In this document: in pieces, positions 17,419-26,088 of the stretch
Numbering within the stretch: the first letter of the stretch is position 1
Layout: each line of letters begins with the position of its first letter
DNA from: an uncultured Mycoplasmatota bacterium
Lineage (GTDB): Bacteria > Bacillota_I > Bacilli_A > RF39 > UBA660
NCBI GenBank assembly: GCA_900547225.1
Contig: URFW01000001.1
Location: forward strand, 1-64,000
Direction: 5' to 3'
Length of the DNA: 64,000 nt
The notes under the pieces: model-generated
The model's input: only the letters and a program-made list of their open reading frames with translations
What the model was told of the DNA's origin: nothing
Database searches by the model: none
Translations under genes and position numbers: made by a program

Positions 17419-18267
17419 ATGCAATCTAGAATGGATAAATATCAAACAAAAGATAATAAAAAATTTGAACGTTCAAGAAAAAACACCAAGTTGTATGAAG
17501 AAGTATATGATGATATGTATAGGGATACAACTTATACTAATATGGAAGTTATTGATTCTGCAAAAGAAATAAATTTAAACAGACTAAAAAATATGCTTGA
17601 TGATAAGTATGATACAAGACAGTATAGGACCTTAAAAAACTATTCTATAGAAGATATAGATACGGACTTTGATAAACCAAGCATTATGCAGCCAAGGCAA
17701 AAAGTTCATGATATTAACGAAATACTAAGTGAAGCTAAAAATAAACGTGCTTTTATAGAAGAGGCAAGGGAAAAACAAAAGTACATGGAATTTACTAAGG
17801 GAAGAAATAGTAAATATGATAAACGTTATGACGAAATGGAAAATGAAGAAAAAGAACTAGAAGAATTAATTAATACTATGGCAATGCCTAAAATAAATAA
17901 TGAAACAAAAGAAGCTCTTGATATGTTTTCAGATCTTAAAGGTTCTGATGATACCATTGTAACTAATCCTATTGAATCATCATTTGAGGTTACTAAAACA
18001 AAAGAAGCAAGCTCTTTAGAAGAAAATAAAGAAGAAACTAGCACAGATGATTTAAGAGGGGATTTAACTAAAACTTTAGTTAAAGCTGATAGAAACTTCT
18101 ATACTGATTCAAATATGTTTACTAAAAATGACTTTGAGGACTTTAGTACTTTAACTAAAGAACTTAAAAGATCTAATAAAACTAAAAAAATAGTTATAAC
18201 TTTAATAATATTAATAATTCTTGGAGTATTAGCATACTTTGGTGTAACTAAGTTTTTAAATAAATAA
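17419..18267 (+). CDS. tail-anchored protein of unknown function
   Basis: 282 residues from the ATG at 17419, which follows TAGGAGGT at good spacing; a longer frame from 17383 would cover the SD. The sequence is strongly charged and mostly helical or disordered, rich in Lys, Glu and Asp, with segments likely to form coiled coil (about 110-160), and ends in one hydrophobic helix (about 262-279, IVITLIILIILGVLAYFGV) with only a few residues after it. Such a C-terminal anchor places the body in the cytoplasm. No family recognised. A terminator follows. Confidence 0.8.
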   Translation: MQSRMDKYQTKDNKKFERSRKNTKLYEEVYDDMYRDTTYTNMEVIDSAKEINLNRLKNMLDDKYDTRQYRTLKNYSIEDIDTDFDKPSIMQPRQKVHDINEILSEAKNKRAFIEEAREKQKYMEFTKGRNSKYDKRYDEMENEEKELEELINTMAMPKINNETKEALDMFSDLKGSDDTIVTNPIESSFEVTKTKEASSLEENKEETSTDDLRGDLTKTLVKADRNFYTDSNMFTKNDFEDFSTLTKELKRSNKTKKIVITLIILIILGVLAYFGVTKFLNK

Positions 18268-18294
18268 ACGAAGATATTTTATCTTTGTTTTTTT
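18266..18294 (+). terminator. terminator after the tail-anchored protein gene
   Basis: AAACGAAGAT (18266-18275) pairs with ATCTTTGTTT (18281-18290), one mismatch, then TTTT. Confidence 0.7.
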
Positions 18295-18302
18295 CATATA
18301 TT
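18273..18302 (+). promoter_or_regulatory. possible sigma-E promoter of the yunB-like gene
   Basis: GATATT (18273-18278) and CATATATT (18295-18302) resemble the mother-cell sigma-E elements ATATT and CATAnnnT, but the 16-base spacer is longer than the usual 13-15 and the elements overlap a terminator. YunB is sigma-E dependent in B. subtilis. Confidence 0.3.
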
Positions 18303-18315
18303 ATTATGTGATATT

Positions 18316-19029
18316 ATGGGTAAAATAAAAATGTTATTTAAAAATGTTTACGTCTTAATTTTTATGTTTGTTTTTGCTTCAACTTTTATTTTTTTAATTA
18401 TTTTAAATAAAAAAGCGATGCCTGCTATTATGAATTATGCAAGTGTGCAAACTAAAAGAGTTGGAATAGAAGTATTAAGAAGCACTGGAACAAAGGAGGT
18501 TAATAAACTTTTAAATGATTCTAATTTGTTTATTACAAATAAAAATGAATCAGGTGAAATAGAAACCATTGATTTTAATACCGGTGTTATAAACGAGGCT
18601 TTAATTATAGTTAGTAAAAATGTAAGAAAAAGATTAAAGGAAATAGAAAAAGGAAAAAATTTGCCTGATGAGTTATATTATGATGTTATGGATAAAAGTA
18701 TGCGAAAAGGAATTATTTATGAAATTCCAACAGGTGTTGTTTTTAACAATGCGTTTTTATCAAATATTGGGCCTAAAGTACCAGTTAAAATAAAATATTC
18801 TGGAAATGTAGGATTAGATGTTAAGACGAGAGTAAAAAAATATGGTATAAATAGTGCGTTAGTTGAAGTTTATATTTATGTTGAAGTGACGCAGCGAACA
18901 ATTCTTCCTTTTCAGTCTAAAGATATTAAGCTTACATCTGAAATACCAGTAATTATGAAAGTAATAAAAGGAAATGCACCATATTATTTATCTGGTACAA
19001 ATGGATCATATAATTTGCCAATAAATTAA
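18316..19029 (+). CDS. yunB: sporulation protein YunB
   Basis: 237 residues with an N-terminal membrane helix (about 10-30) and an extracytoplasmic domain. The family core is clear: IPTGVVFNNAFLSNIGPKVPVK, then YGINSALVEVYIYVEVT and a closing EIPVIMKVIKG. YunB is a mother-cell, sigma-E controlled protein of endospore formers, needed for full spore development in B. subtilis; its biochemical role is not known. It is followed 38 bases later by a yutD homologue, and the two families also lie close together in Bacillus, which supports the call. The start has only a weak SD (GTGAT). Confidence 0.88.
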   Translation: MGKIKMLFKNVYVLIFMFVFASTFIFLIILNKKAMPAIMNYASVQTKRVGIEVLRSTGTKEVNKLLNDSNLFITNKNESGEIETIDFNTGVINEALIIVSKNVRKRLKEIEKGKNLPDELYYDVMDKSMRKGIIYEIPTGVVFNNAFLSNIGPKVPVKIKYSGNVGLDVKTRVKKYGINSALVEVYIYVEVTQRTILPFQSKDIKLTSEIPVIMKVIKGNAPYYLSGTNGSYNLPIN

Positions 19030-19067
19030 AAATTGTGTTATACTTCTTATAGTGCGGAGGCAGCAAT

Positions 19068-19343
19068 ATGGAAAAAATAAATGTAGAAGGTAATACATAT
19101 GAAATAATTAAAGATTATAAAAATGGTTATAATAAAGAAGAGCTTGAAAAGAAATATACTGACTATTTTGAAAATTATGATTATATAGTCGGTGATTGGG
19201 CTTATGGCAAATTGAGACTAAAAGGATTTTATGAAAACTCTAATAAAAAATGTAATGAGATTAACAATATTGATAATTTAGATGAATATTTAGACAAAAA
19301 TTGTGCTTTTGGGTGTGCATATTTTGTTGCAAAACGAAAATAA
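19068..19343 (+). CDS. yutD: YutD family protein (DUF1027)
   Basis: 91 residues. The family hallmarks YDYIVGDWAYGKLRLKGF (given in part; residues about 38-55) and CAFGCAYFVAKRK at the end are present, matching Bacillus YutD along its whole length. The function is unknown; it is a small cytoplasmic protein widely kept in Bacilli. ATG 19068 follows GCGGAGG at good spacing. It is the second gene after yunB and 41 bases before a DUF1292-like gene. Confidence 0.88.
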   Translation: MEKINVEGNTYEIIKDYKNGYNKEELEKKYTDYFENYDYIVGDWAYGKLRLKGFYENSNKKCNEINNIDNLDEYLDKNCAFGCAYFVAKRK

Positions 19344-19384
19344 GTATGTTAAAATAAAGTATATAGAATAAAAGAGGTGTTTGT

Positions 19385-19756
19385 ATGGTAACTACAAGTA
19401 GCATTGGAAGCGGAAAGAAAGTTAATGTTGGTCAAAGTTTTGCAAGTGGAATGTCAGCTCTTCAAACTGTTCAAAAAGAAAAGTTTGTTATAGTTGATGA
19501 ATCCGGAGAAAAAAAAGATGCAGAGCGCCTATCATTATTTAAGTTAAAGGATACTGATAAAACTTATATTGTATATACTTTTAACGAAACAGATGAAAAT
19601 GATATGATCAAATTATATGTTGCTATATTAAATGAAAAAGATGGTGTATACTCACTAGAAAACATAACTGATAGTGATGAGTGGACAAGTGTTAAAGATG
19701 CAATGAGAAAGATTGCAAAAGATGGTCAACAAGTATTAAATGATAAAGAAGATTAG
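19385..19756 (+). CDS. DUF1292-like protein
   Basis: 123 residues. A Gly/Ser-rich, unstructured start of about 30 residues precedes a domain with FVIVDESGEKKD, SLFKLKDTDKTYIVYTF and EDNDMIKLYVA-like strands, the pattern of DUF1292 (YrzB-type) proteins, whose role is unknown. The N-terminal tail is not part of that family. GAGGTG precedes the ATG. The next gene follows 20 bases later and probably shares the transcript. Confidence 0.65.
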   Translation: MVTTSSIGSGKKVNVGQSFASGMSALQTVQKEKFVIVDESGEKKDAERLSLFKLKDTDKTYIVYTFNETDENDMIKLYVAILNEKDGVYSLENITDSDEWTSVKDAMRKIAKDGQQVLNDKED

Positions 19757-19776
19757 GTAAGCAGGAGGTTTTTGTT

Positions 19777-20649
19777 ATGGCAAAAAAAGAAGATATTAAA
19801 AATGGAAACGATATAACATTAGATGGTGGTAATATAACTGTACTTCAGGAAACTGAATTTTCTAAAGAAAAGGAAGCAGAAAAAGCAGAAACCACTGTAG
19901 AAACACCAATTTCTAAAGAAATTACTCCAGATGTGAAGGTTGATAATAACGAAGAATCTCAACCAACTATAGATGTTACTAAACCAGAAGAACCTCAAAA
20001 TAAAGTATCCGATGTTCCTAAAATAGATCTTGGCGGTATAGATTTAGATGCTTTGTCTAGTTCATTAGAAACACCGGTTCCAGGAGCTCATTCGATTAAT
20101 AAAGATATACCAACACCGATTTCAACTAATCAAGACTTTAATGCACCAACATTCAATGAATCTTCAAATTTTGGTGTGTCACAGAAACCTTCCTATGTTA
20201 ATGCAGGTGATCATAGTTCTGAGTTTGCGTATCAACCATCAGTTAATGTTACTGATGACATAGAAGGAAATAGTATTTTTAAAACTACGCAAGAAGTAGA
20301 TAAGGCTATGGATTCAATTATGAATGATATAAAAAAATCTTATAGTGATAAGATTGCAGAACCAACCAAAACTTTAGTTGACCTTGTTAGAAAATTCGTA
20401 AAATGGGGAAATGAAGTTACTGCAAATGGATTAAACAGAAGATTATTTGATGAATATGATGAATTAATCGCCATGTTAAATGAGAAAAAATCAACAGATA
20501 ATAATTTAAATGGTATAGATACTACCCTTGGCAATCAAAACACTACTAGTAAGGATTCTACAAATGAGTATGGAGATTTAAATGGAATAAATTTTAATCG
20601 AAATAGTTATTCGCAGGCTCCAGATAGTTCAACAAATTTTAGTATGTAA
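19777..20649 (+). CDS. unknown protein with long disordered N-terminus
   Basis: 290 residues. The first 170 are low in complexity, rich in Thr, Glu, Pro, Asn and Asp, and likely disordered. Residues about 175-235 form a predicted helical domain (VDKAMDSIMNDIKKSYSDKI, then LVDLVRKFVKWGNEVTANGLNRRLF), and the C-terminal 50 residues are again disordered. There is no signal peptide or membrane helix. The domain family is not recognised. Strong SD (GCAGGAGG) and a terminator after the stop. Being last in the yunB-yutD-DUF1292 run, it may share regulation with them. Confidence 0.75.
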   Translation: MAKKEDIKNGNDITLDGGNITVLQETEFSKEKEAEKAETTVETPISKEITPDVKVDNNEESQPTIDVTKPEEPQNKVSDVPKIDLGGIDLDALSSSLETPVPGAHSINKDIPTPISTNQDFNAPTFNESSNFGVSQKPSYVNAGDHSSEFAYQPSVNVTDDIEGNSIFKTTQEVDKAMDSIMNDIKKSYSDKIAEPTKTLVDLVRKFVKWGNEVTANGLNRRLFDEYDELIAMLNEKKSTDNNLNGIDTTLGNQNTTSKDSTNEYGDLNGINFNRNSYSQAPDSSTNFSM

Positions 20650-20669
20650 TTACAAAATAAACGCAAAAT

Positions 20670-20701
20670 AAAGATATACAGGTAAAAGTATATCTTTTTT
20701 T
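20670..20701 (+). terminator. terminator before the spore protein gene
   Basis: AAAGATATAC (20670-20679) pairs perfectly with GTATATCTTT (20688-20697), followed by T residues. Confidence 0.85.
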
Positions 20702-20749
20702 GGTTTAATTTTATTTAAAAAATTTACAAAAATTACCAAGATAAAAATT

Positions 20750-20778
20750 GTATGAAATTCCAAAATTTTCACATTCTA
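20750..20778 (+). promoter_or_regulatory. forespore sigma-G/sigma-F promoter
   Basis: GTATG (20750-20754) and CATTCTA (20772-20778) are separated by 17 bases. They fit the B. subtilis sigma-G consensus (-35 GYATR or similar, -10 CATWMTA) and lie directly before a spore DNA-protecting protein gene, which is a sigma-G target in known species. Confidence 0.75.
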
Positions 20779-20802
20779 TTAGTGTACAGGAGGTGAAAAC
20801 AC

Positions 20803-21009
20803 ATGAAATCAAGTAACAGTAAATTAGTTGCTCCACAAGCTAAACAAGCTATAGAACAAATGAAATACGAAATCGCTAATGAACTTGGTGTTAATTTAGG
20901 TGCTGATGCTACTGCAAGAGCTAATGGTTCAGTTGGTGGTGAAATCACAAAACGTTTAGTAAAAATGGGTGAATCTCAATTAGGTGGTTCTTATAACGTT
21001 CAAAAGTAA
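20803..21009 (+). CDS. alpha/beta-type small acid-soluble spore protein (SASP)
   Basis: 68 residues. Both family signatures are present: KYEIANELGVNLG (the site region cut by the GPR protease in germination) and ARANGSVGGEITKRLVKMGE. These proteins coat and protect DNA in the dormant forespore and serve as an amino-acid store at outgrowth. ACAGGAGGTG gives a very strong SD, typical of this highly expressed gene. The GPR site has Asn where Ser is usual. Preceded by a sigma-G type promoter and followed by a terminator, so monocistronic. Confidence 0.97.
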   Translation: MKSSNSKLVAPQAKQAIEQMKYEIANELGVNLGADATARANGSVGGEITKRLVKMGESQLGGSYNVQK

Positions 21010-21027
21010 TTAAATTCATATATAAAT

Positions 21028-21061
21028 AAAAAGGTAAGCGTAAGTTTCGCTGCCTTTTTTG
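21028..21061 (+). terminator. terminator of the SASP gene
   Basis: AAAAAGG-AAGCG (21028-21040) pairs with CGCTGCCTTTTTT (21048-21060) with mismatches in the middle. Confidence 0.85.
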
Positions 21062-21112
21062 TTTTAAAAAAACACTTTTTGTTGTATAATTAATAACAGG
21101 AGTGTGATTGAT

Positions 21113-22288
21113 TTGAAAATATTATCTGTAAATGCTGGTTCTTCATCACTTAAGTTCCAGTTATACGAAATGCCAGAAGAAAAAGTACTAATTTCTGGTC
21201 TTATGGAAAGAATAGGTGTAGGGAACAGTTTTTACACAATAAAAGTAAATGGTGAGAAAATAAAAAAAGAAGTAGAACTAAATAACCACGAAGAAGCATT
21301 TGAAACTTTAGTAAAAGAGTTAGAGGAAAATAACGTGGTTGAGTCTTTAGATGAAATAGAAGGAATTGGACACCGCGTCGTTCAAGGTGGAGATTATTTT
21401 GATAAAACAGTAGTAATTGATGATGAAGTTTTAGCAAAAATAGATGAATTATCATCTCTTGCACCACTTCATAATCCAGCAGCTGTAACTGGTATTAAAG
21501 CTGCTAAAGACGTATTTCCAAATGCTGTTCAAACTGCTGTATTTGATACTGCATTTCATCAAACTATGCCAAAGGAAAACTTTTTATATGCTCTTCCAAT
21601 TAGTTGGTATACTGATTTAAAAGTAAGAAGATATGGAGCTCATGGTACATCTCATAAGTTTGTATCACAAAGAATGAATGAGATACTAAAAAGAGATGAT
21701 ACTAAAATAATTACTTGTCATATAGGTAATGGTGCATCTGTTAGTGCTGTTTTAAATGGTAAATGTGTTAATACAAGTATGGGACTTACACCAAATGCTG
21801 GTTTAATAATGGGAACAAGATGTGGTGATATAGACGCAAGTATTATTCCATATGTAATGGAAAAAACAAACATGAGTCCTAAAGAAATTGACAATGCAAT
21901 AAATAAAGAAAGTGGTCTTTTAGCATTAAGTAGAAAATCAAGTGATTCAAGAGACATTGAAGATGGTATAGCAAGTGGTGATGAAAACTGCATTCTAGCT
22001 CAAAAAATGTACGTTAGAAGAATAGTTGATTATATCGCAAAATATTATGTAGAAATGAAAGGATGCGACGCTATTGTATTTACTGCAGGTATTGGTGAAA
22101 AAGCAGTTGATACAAGACGTGATATACTAAATGAACTTGATGTTTTAGGAATTTATCTAGATGAAGAAGCTAATAACTCTAGAGGAAAAGAATGCATGAT
22201 ATCTACTAAAGATTCAAAAGTAGAATGCTGGGTAATTCCAACTGATGAAGAATTAATGATTGCAAGAGATACAATGAACTTAATATAA
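21113..22288 (+). CDS. ackA: acetate kinase
   Basis: 391 residues. Interconverts acetyl phosphate + ADP with acetate + ATP in fermentation. Family landmarks: VNAGSSSLKFQLYEMP at the N-terminus, GIGHRVVQGG with the substrate Arg, TSMGLTPNAGLIMGTRCGDIDA, and FTAGIGE near the C-terminus. The start is taken as the TTG at 21113 (KILSVNAGSS), nine bases after CAGGAG; an upstream in-frame GTG at 21104 lies too close to the SD. No pta gene is adjacent; an oligoribonuclease gene follows 12 bases later in the same operon. Confidence 0.96.
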   Translation: MKILSVNAGSSSLKFQLYEMPEEKVLISGLMERIGVGNSFYTIKVNGEKIKKEVELNNHEEAFETLVKELEENNVVESLDEIEGIGHRVVQGGDYFDKTVVIDDEVLAKIDELSSLAPLHNPAAVTGIKAAKDVFPNAVQTAVFDTAFHQTMPKENFLYALPISWYTDLKVRRYGAHGTSHKFVSQRMNEILKRDDTKIITCHIGNGASVSAVLNGKCVNTSMGLTPNAGLIMGTRCGDIDASIIPYVMEKTNMSPKEIDNAINKESGLLALSRKSSDSRDIEDGIASGDENCILAQKMYVRRIVDYIAKYYVEMKGCDAIVFTAGIGEKAVDTRRDILNELDVLGIYLDEEANNSRGKECMISTKDSKVECWVIPTDEELMIARDTMNLI

Positions 22289-22300
22289 TAGGAATATTAA

Positions 22301-23251
22301 ATGGAAGAAAAGATACTAGAATTAATAAAAAAATATAAAAAAATAATTATAGCAAGGCACATTGGAGGAGATCCTGATGCGTTAGGTTCTACTTTTGCTT
22401 TAAAAGAAATTATTTTAGAGAATTTTAAGGATAAAGAAGTTCATGTTGTAGGTGCCTCAATTTCAAGATTTAAATTCTTTGGAACACATGAAAAAATGAC
22501 TGATGAAATGTATCAAGATGCACTTTTAATAGCACTTGATATACCAGATATTAAAAGAATAGATGGAGCGGATTTTTATAGATTTAAAGATGTTGTTAAG
22601 ATAGATCATCATCCTGAGATTGATAAATTTTCTCCATATGAAATCATAGATATAGATGCATCAAGTGCTAGTGAATTAGTTGCTAAATGGTGTTATAAAT
22701 GTAATTTAAAAATGCCAAAGCATGCCGCGGAAAACATATTTATGGGAATAGTTGCAGACACTAATAGATTCCTATTTGGGGCAAATAAGGCTGAAACTTA
22801 TAAGGTAGTATTAGAGTTAGTAGAAAAAGAAAAAATTAAACCTAACGAGTTATATGAAATATTATATAAAAGGTCAATTTCAGAAGTTAGATTAGAAGGT
22901 TTTGTTTCACTTAATATGAAAGTTACTAAAAACGGATTAGGTTATGTAAAAATAACAAATGATGACTTAAAAAAATATGGCGTTGATTCTGCAAGTGTTG
23001 GAAGCATAATGAATAATTATAATTTTATACATGGATTAATATGCTGGGTTGTTTTTAGTGAAGATGTAAAAAATAACGTAATTAGAACATCAGCTAGAAG
23101 TCGTGGTGTTAAAATAAATAAATTATTTGAACAGTATAATGGTGGTGGCCATGTATATGCTTGTGGGGCTAAACTCCAAAGTTTTAGTGAAGCAGATGAA
23201 ATCATAGATAAATTAGATGATTTATGCAAAGAATATAAAGAAGGCAATTAA
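22301..23251 (+). CDS. nrnA: NrnA-type DHH phosphoesterase (oligoribonuclease / pAp phosphatase)
   Basis: 316 residues with a DHH domain (HIGGDPDALGS near residues 19-29 and IDHHPE near 104) and a C-terminal DHHA1 domain ending GGGHVYACGAK. NrnA degrades nanoRNAs (2-5 nt) and dephosphorylates pAp in Bacillus; the match over both domains supports that role rather than a c-di-AMP phosphodiesterase, which would carry extra N-terminal domains. It follows ackA by 12 bases and is followed by a weak hairpin. Confidence 0.88.
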   Translation: MEEKILELIKKYKKIIIARHIGGDPDALGSTFALKEIILENFKDKEVHVVGASISRFKFFGTHEKMTDEMYQDALLIALDIPDIKRIDGADFYRFKDVVKIDHHPEIDKFSPYEIIDIDASSASELVAKWCYKCNLKMPKHAAENIFMGIVADTNRFLFGANKAETYKVVLELVEKEKIKPNELYEILYKRSISEVRLEGFVSLNMKVTKNGLGYVKITNDDLKKYGVDSASVGSIMNNYNFIHGLICWVVFSEDVKNNVIRTSARSRGVKINKLFEQYNGGGHVYACGAKLQSFSEADEIIDKLDDLCKEYKEGN

Positions 23252-23313
23252 ATTTAGCCTTTTTTTGTTTTTAAAAATATGTTATTATCTTAATAGCATT
23301 AAGGAGTTTTAAA

Positions 23314-24108
23314 ATGAAGAAGTTATTAGAAATTACAGCAATAAAAATGATTCCACCAAAACCTTATGGTATGTTTCATATAACGTTTTTTGTATTAAGT
23401 ATAGTATTATCTTGCATATTAGCAAATAAGTTAAAAGATGTAAGTGATAGAAAAAATAAAAAAATATTGTTTTTTACTGGTCTTTTTTTACTTGTAATAG
23501 AAGTTTATAAAGAATTATTTTATTACTTTGTAGTTAATAATGGTAGTTATGACTTTAGCATTTTTCCATTTCAGCTATGTGACGTTCCTATGTATATATG
23601 TTTAATAATTCCATTTATAAAAAATAAAAAGATAGAAGAGGGAATGTATAATTTTATGGCATCTTATAATTTACTTGGTGCATTTATTACCTTTTTTGAA
23701 CCATCATCACTTTTAAGACCTTATTTTATGATGACATTACATGGTTTTTTATGGCATGCTGTTTTAGTATTTTTAGGAATTTATATAGCATTATCAGGTA
23801 GGTGTTTAAAAAACAAAAAAGATTTTATAACATCAACTAAAGTTTATGCAGTTTTATGTTCAATTGCCCTTATTCTTAATATATCTTTAAGGAATGTAAG
23901 TAAAGGAGCTTTAAACGCATTTTATTTAGGACCTAATATAAGCCCAATAATTGTATTTCAGGATATATCAGAAAGGTTTGGATGGTTTACAAATCTTTTG
24001 GTATTTGTAGGTGCTATGACGCTTGGTGCATATTTAGTTTATATGTTTTTCTATAATCTAGAAAATATAAAATCATTTGCAAAAGATAAAATCTTAAGGA
24101 GAGTTTAA
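23314..24108 (+). CDS. YwaF/TMEM164 family integral membrane protein
   Basis: 264 residues with about seven membrane helices. The family signature FPFQLCDVPMYICL lies near residues 79-92, with an HGFLWHAV helix later; both are typical of the YwaF group (TIGR02206) found in Bacilli and Mollicutes. The function is not known. AAGGAG precedes the ATG at good spacing. Its last base overlaps the next gene (TTTAATGG), so the two are coupled. Confidence 0.8.
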   Translation: MKKLLEITAIKMIPPKPYGMFHITFFVLSIVLSCILANKLKDVSDRKNKKILFFTGLFLLVIEVYKELFYYFVVNNGSYDFSIFPFQLCDVPMYICLIIPFIKNKKIEEGMYNFMASYNLLGAFITFFEPSSLLRPYFMMTLHGFLWHAVLVFLGIYIALSGRCLKNKKDFITSTKVYAVLCSIALILNISLRNVSKGALNAFYLGPNISPIIVFQDISERFGWFTNLLVFVGAMTLGAYLVYMFFYNLENIKSFAKDKILRRV

Positions 24109-24386
24109 TGGAAGTTAATGGAAAAAAATTAGATATAGATAGTCTTACTAAAGATGTATATAATGATAAGAGTATGATAAAAATGAGAGGCAATGGTATT
24201 TATTTAAGTGATAATCAAATTGAAGTATTAAAAAGGTATGATATAGATTATAAAAAGTATATATCATTAAATAGTTTAATATTTGAAATAGAAGAAATAT
24301 TAAATGAAGAAGTAGATGCTAGTGATTTAGAAGAAGTATCATCAAGGCTTTCAGAATTAAATTACTATAATAATACTAACAAATAG
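24108..24386 (+). CDS. small acidic protein of unknown function
   Basis: 92 residues, acidic and mostly helical, without membrane helix or signal peptide. It has a central LSDNQIEVLKRYDIDYKKY stretch and an acidic C-terminal half (EIEEILNEEVDASDLEEVSSRL, in part). I do not recognise a family. AAGGAG precedes the ATG, which overlaps the stop of the membrane protein gene by one base, and a MYG1-like gene follows 15 bases later, so it is part of one operon. Confidence 0.75.
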   Translation: MEVNGKKLDIDSLTKDVYNDKSMIKMRGNGIYLSDNQIEVLKRYDIDYKKYISLNSLIFEIEEILNEEVDASDLEEVSSRLSELNYYNNTNK

Positions 24387-24401
24387 AAAAGACGTGATTA
24401 A

Positions 24402-25346
24402 ATGAAAAAAATTAAATTAAAAGATATAAATGGACGTAATGTAAAAATAAAAATAGTAGATGACGAAAAAAAAGCTAATTTTATAACTCATAGTGGAACT
24501 TTTCATGCTGATGAAATAATGGCAAGTGTTATTTTATTAAATAAGTTTGGAGATATGAACATATATAGAACAAATAAAGTTACAAATGAAAAAGCTTTCG
24601 TTTATGATGTTGGTTTTGGAAAGTTTGATCATCATGCAATTGACTTTGATTTAGTAAGAAATAGTGGAATAAAATATGCTTCAGCAGGTTTAGTGTGGAA
24701 GACATTTGGAATGGATATAATAAATGATTTTGATATAAAAGATAAAGCAGCTTTCTTTGAATCTATTGATAAAAACTTAATTATGGATATTGATAGGGAT
24801 GATAACGGACAAGCACTACAAAATGAACCAGAGGTAAAAGCACAAACCATTCCTAGTTTAATAGGAAGCTTTAATCCGGCTTGGAATGAAGATAACAAAG
24901 ATGAAGAACGTTTCTTAGAAGCATTATCGTTTCTAAATACAATTTTTAATAATATGATAAGAAAAATGCTTGCAAAAGAAGAAGCTAGAAGTATAGTTGA
25001 AGAAAAAATAAATGAAAGCTTAAATGGCATTTTAATACTTGATAAGTACATGCCTTGGAAAGATATTGTTTTAACATCAAGCAATATCAAGGCAAAAGAT
25101 ATATTATATGCTGTTTTTCCTTCCAAAAGAGGAGGATATAACGTTGTTGCAACTCCAGTTTCTAATGGGAGCTTTGATGTTAAAAAGCCATTTCCACTAA
25201 AGTGGGCAGGATTAGAAAATGAAGAATTACAAAAAATAAGTGGAGTTAAAACTATTACGTTTTGCCATAAAAACTTATTTATATGTGCTTGTAAGACTTA
25301 TGAAGATGCAATTAAGGTAGCCAAAATAAGTGTAAGTAGTAAATAA
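24402..25346 (+). CDS. MYG1 family phosphoesterase-like protein (UPF0160)
   Basis: 314 residues. THSGTFHADEIMA near residues 29-41 and FDHHAIDF near 75-82 are the metal-binding motifs of the MYG1 family, a branch of the DHH superfamily; the eukaryotic member is a 3'-5' RNA exonuclease. The WAGLENEELQKISG stretch near the C-terminus is also conserved. A nuclease role in bacteria is inferred from the family. It is the second DHH-type protein in this region after NrnA. No strong terminator follows; the next gene has two promoters of its own. Confidence 0.85.
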   Translation: MKKIKLKDINGRNVKIKIVDDEKKANFITHSGTFHADEIMASVILLNKFGDMNIYRTNKVTNEKAFVYDVGFGKFDHHAIDFDLVRNSGIKYASAGLVWKTFGMDIINDFDIKDKAAFFESIDKNLIMDIDRDDNGQALQNEPEVKAQTIPSLIGSFNPAWNEDNKDEERFLEALSFLNTIFNNMIRKMLAKEEARSIVEEKINESLNGILILDKYMPWKDIVLTSSNIKAKDILYAVFPSKRGGYNVVATPVSNGSFDVKKPFPLKWAGLENEELQKISGVKTITFCHKNLFICACKTYEDAIKVAKISVSSK

Positions 25347-25347
25347 T

Positions 25348-25376
25348 TTGCATTTTATATGTAACTTTGCTATAAT
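25348..25376 (+). promoter_or_regulatory. upstream promoter P1 of engB
   Basis: TTGCAT (25348-25353) and TATAAT (25371-25376) with a 17-base spacer, partly overlapping the end of the previous gene's 3' side. Confidence 0.55.
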
Positions 25377-25388
25377 AACGTACGCAAT

Positions 25389-25417
25389 TTGGAGTTTTTG
25401 CTCTAATTTGATATAAT
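25389..25417 (+). promoter_or_regulatory. downstream promoter P2 of engB
   Basis: TTGGAG (25389-25394) and TATAAT (25412-25417) with a 17-base spacer; the start would lie about 16 bases before the ATG of engB. Confidence 0.6.
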
Positions 25418-25439
25418 TAAATTACGTAGGTGATAAAAA

Positions 25440-26039
25440 ATGAAAATAAATGATGTAGAAGAGCCCATTATAGCGGTTAGAAGAAGTCAGTATCCTACTG
25501 ATAATAAACCAGAGTTTTTACTTTTAGGTAGAAGTAACGTAGGTAAATCAAGCTTTACTAACTCAATAATGGAAAGAAGAAATTTAGCTAGAATATCTAG
25601 TAAACCAGGTAAAACACAAACAATTAATTTTTATAAAGTAAATGATGATTTTTACTTAGTTGATGTACCAGGATATGGTTATACATCATCTGGTAAACAA
25701 GATCAAAAGAAATTTGGAATGATGATAGAAGAATATTTATCAGAAAGACCAAACTTAAACCAAGTATTTATGCTAATAGACTTTAGACATAAACCAACTG
25801 AAGATGACCTTTTAATGTATAATTTCTTAAAGTTTCATGGAGTTAAAGTAACTTTAATTGCAACTAAGGTTGATAAAATTGGTTCAACTCAAAGAGAAAA
25901 ATACAAAAAGCAAATAACTGATAACATAGATTTAGCAATTGGGGATGAATTAGTATTATTTTCAGCTAAAACTAAGTTAGGTAAAAAAGAAATTCAAGGT
26001 ATAATAGCAAAAGAAGTTTATGGAGAGGATACTTTATAA
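25440..26039 (+). CDS. engB: ribosome biogenesis GTPase EngB (YsxC)
   Basis: 199 residues, an essential small GTPase that helps assemble the 50S subunit. Motifs: G1 GRSNVGKSS, G2 around KPGKTQTINFY, G3 DVPGYGY, G4 TKVDK and G5 FSAKT. Length and order are normal. TAGGTGAT precedes the ATG. It lies 49 bases before der, another 50S-assembly GTPase, an association that suggests joint expression although there is a poor A/T-rich gap between them. Confidence 0.95.
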   Translation: MKINDVEEPIIAVRRSQYPTDNKPEFLLLGRSNVGKSSFTNSIMERRNLARISSKPGKTQTINFYKVNDDFYLVDVPGYGYTSSGKQDQKKFGMMIEEYLSERPNLNQVFMLIDFRHKPTEDDLLMYNFLKFHGVKVTLIATKVDKIGSTQREKYKKQITDNIDLAIGDELVLFSAKTKLGKKEIQGIIAKEVYGEDTL

Positions 26040-26088
26040 ACTTCTTTTTTTGTGTTATAATCTATGAAAGAAAAAAGAGGTGATATAT

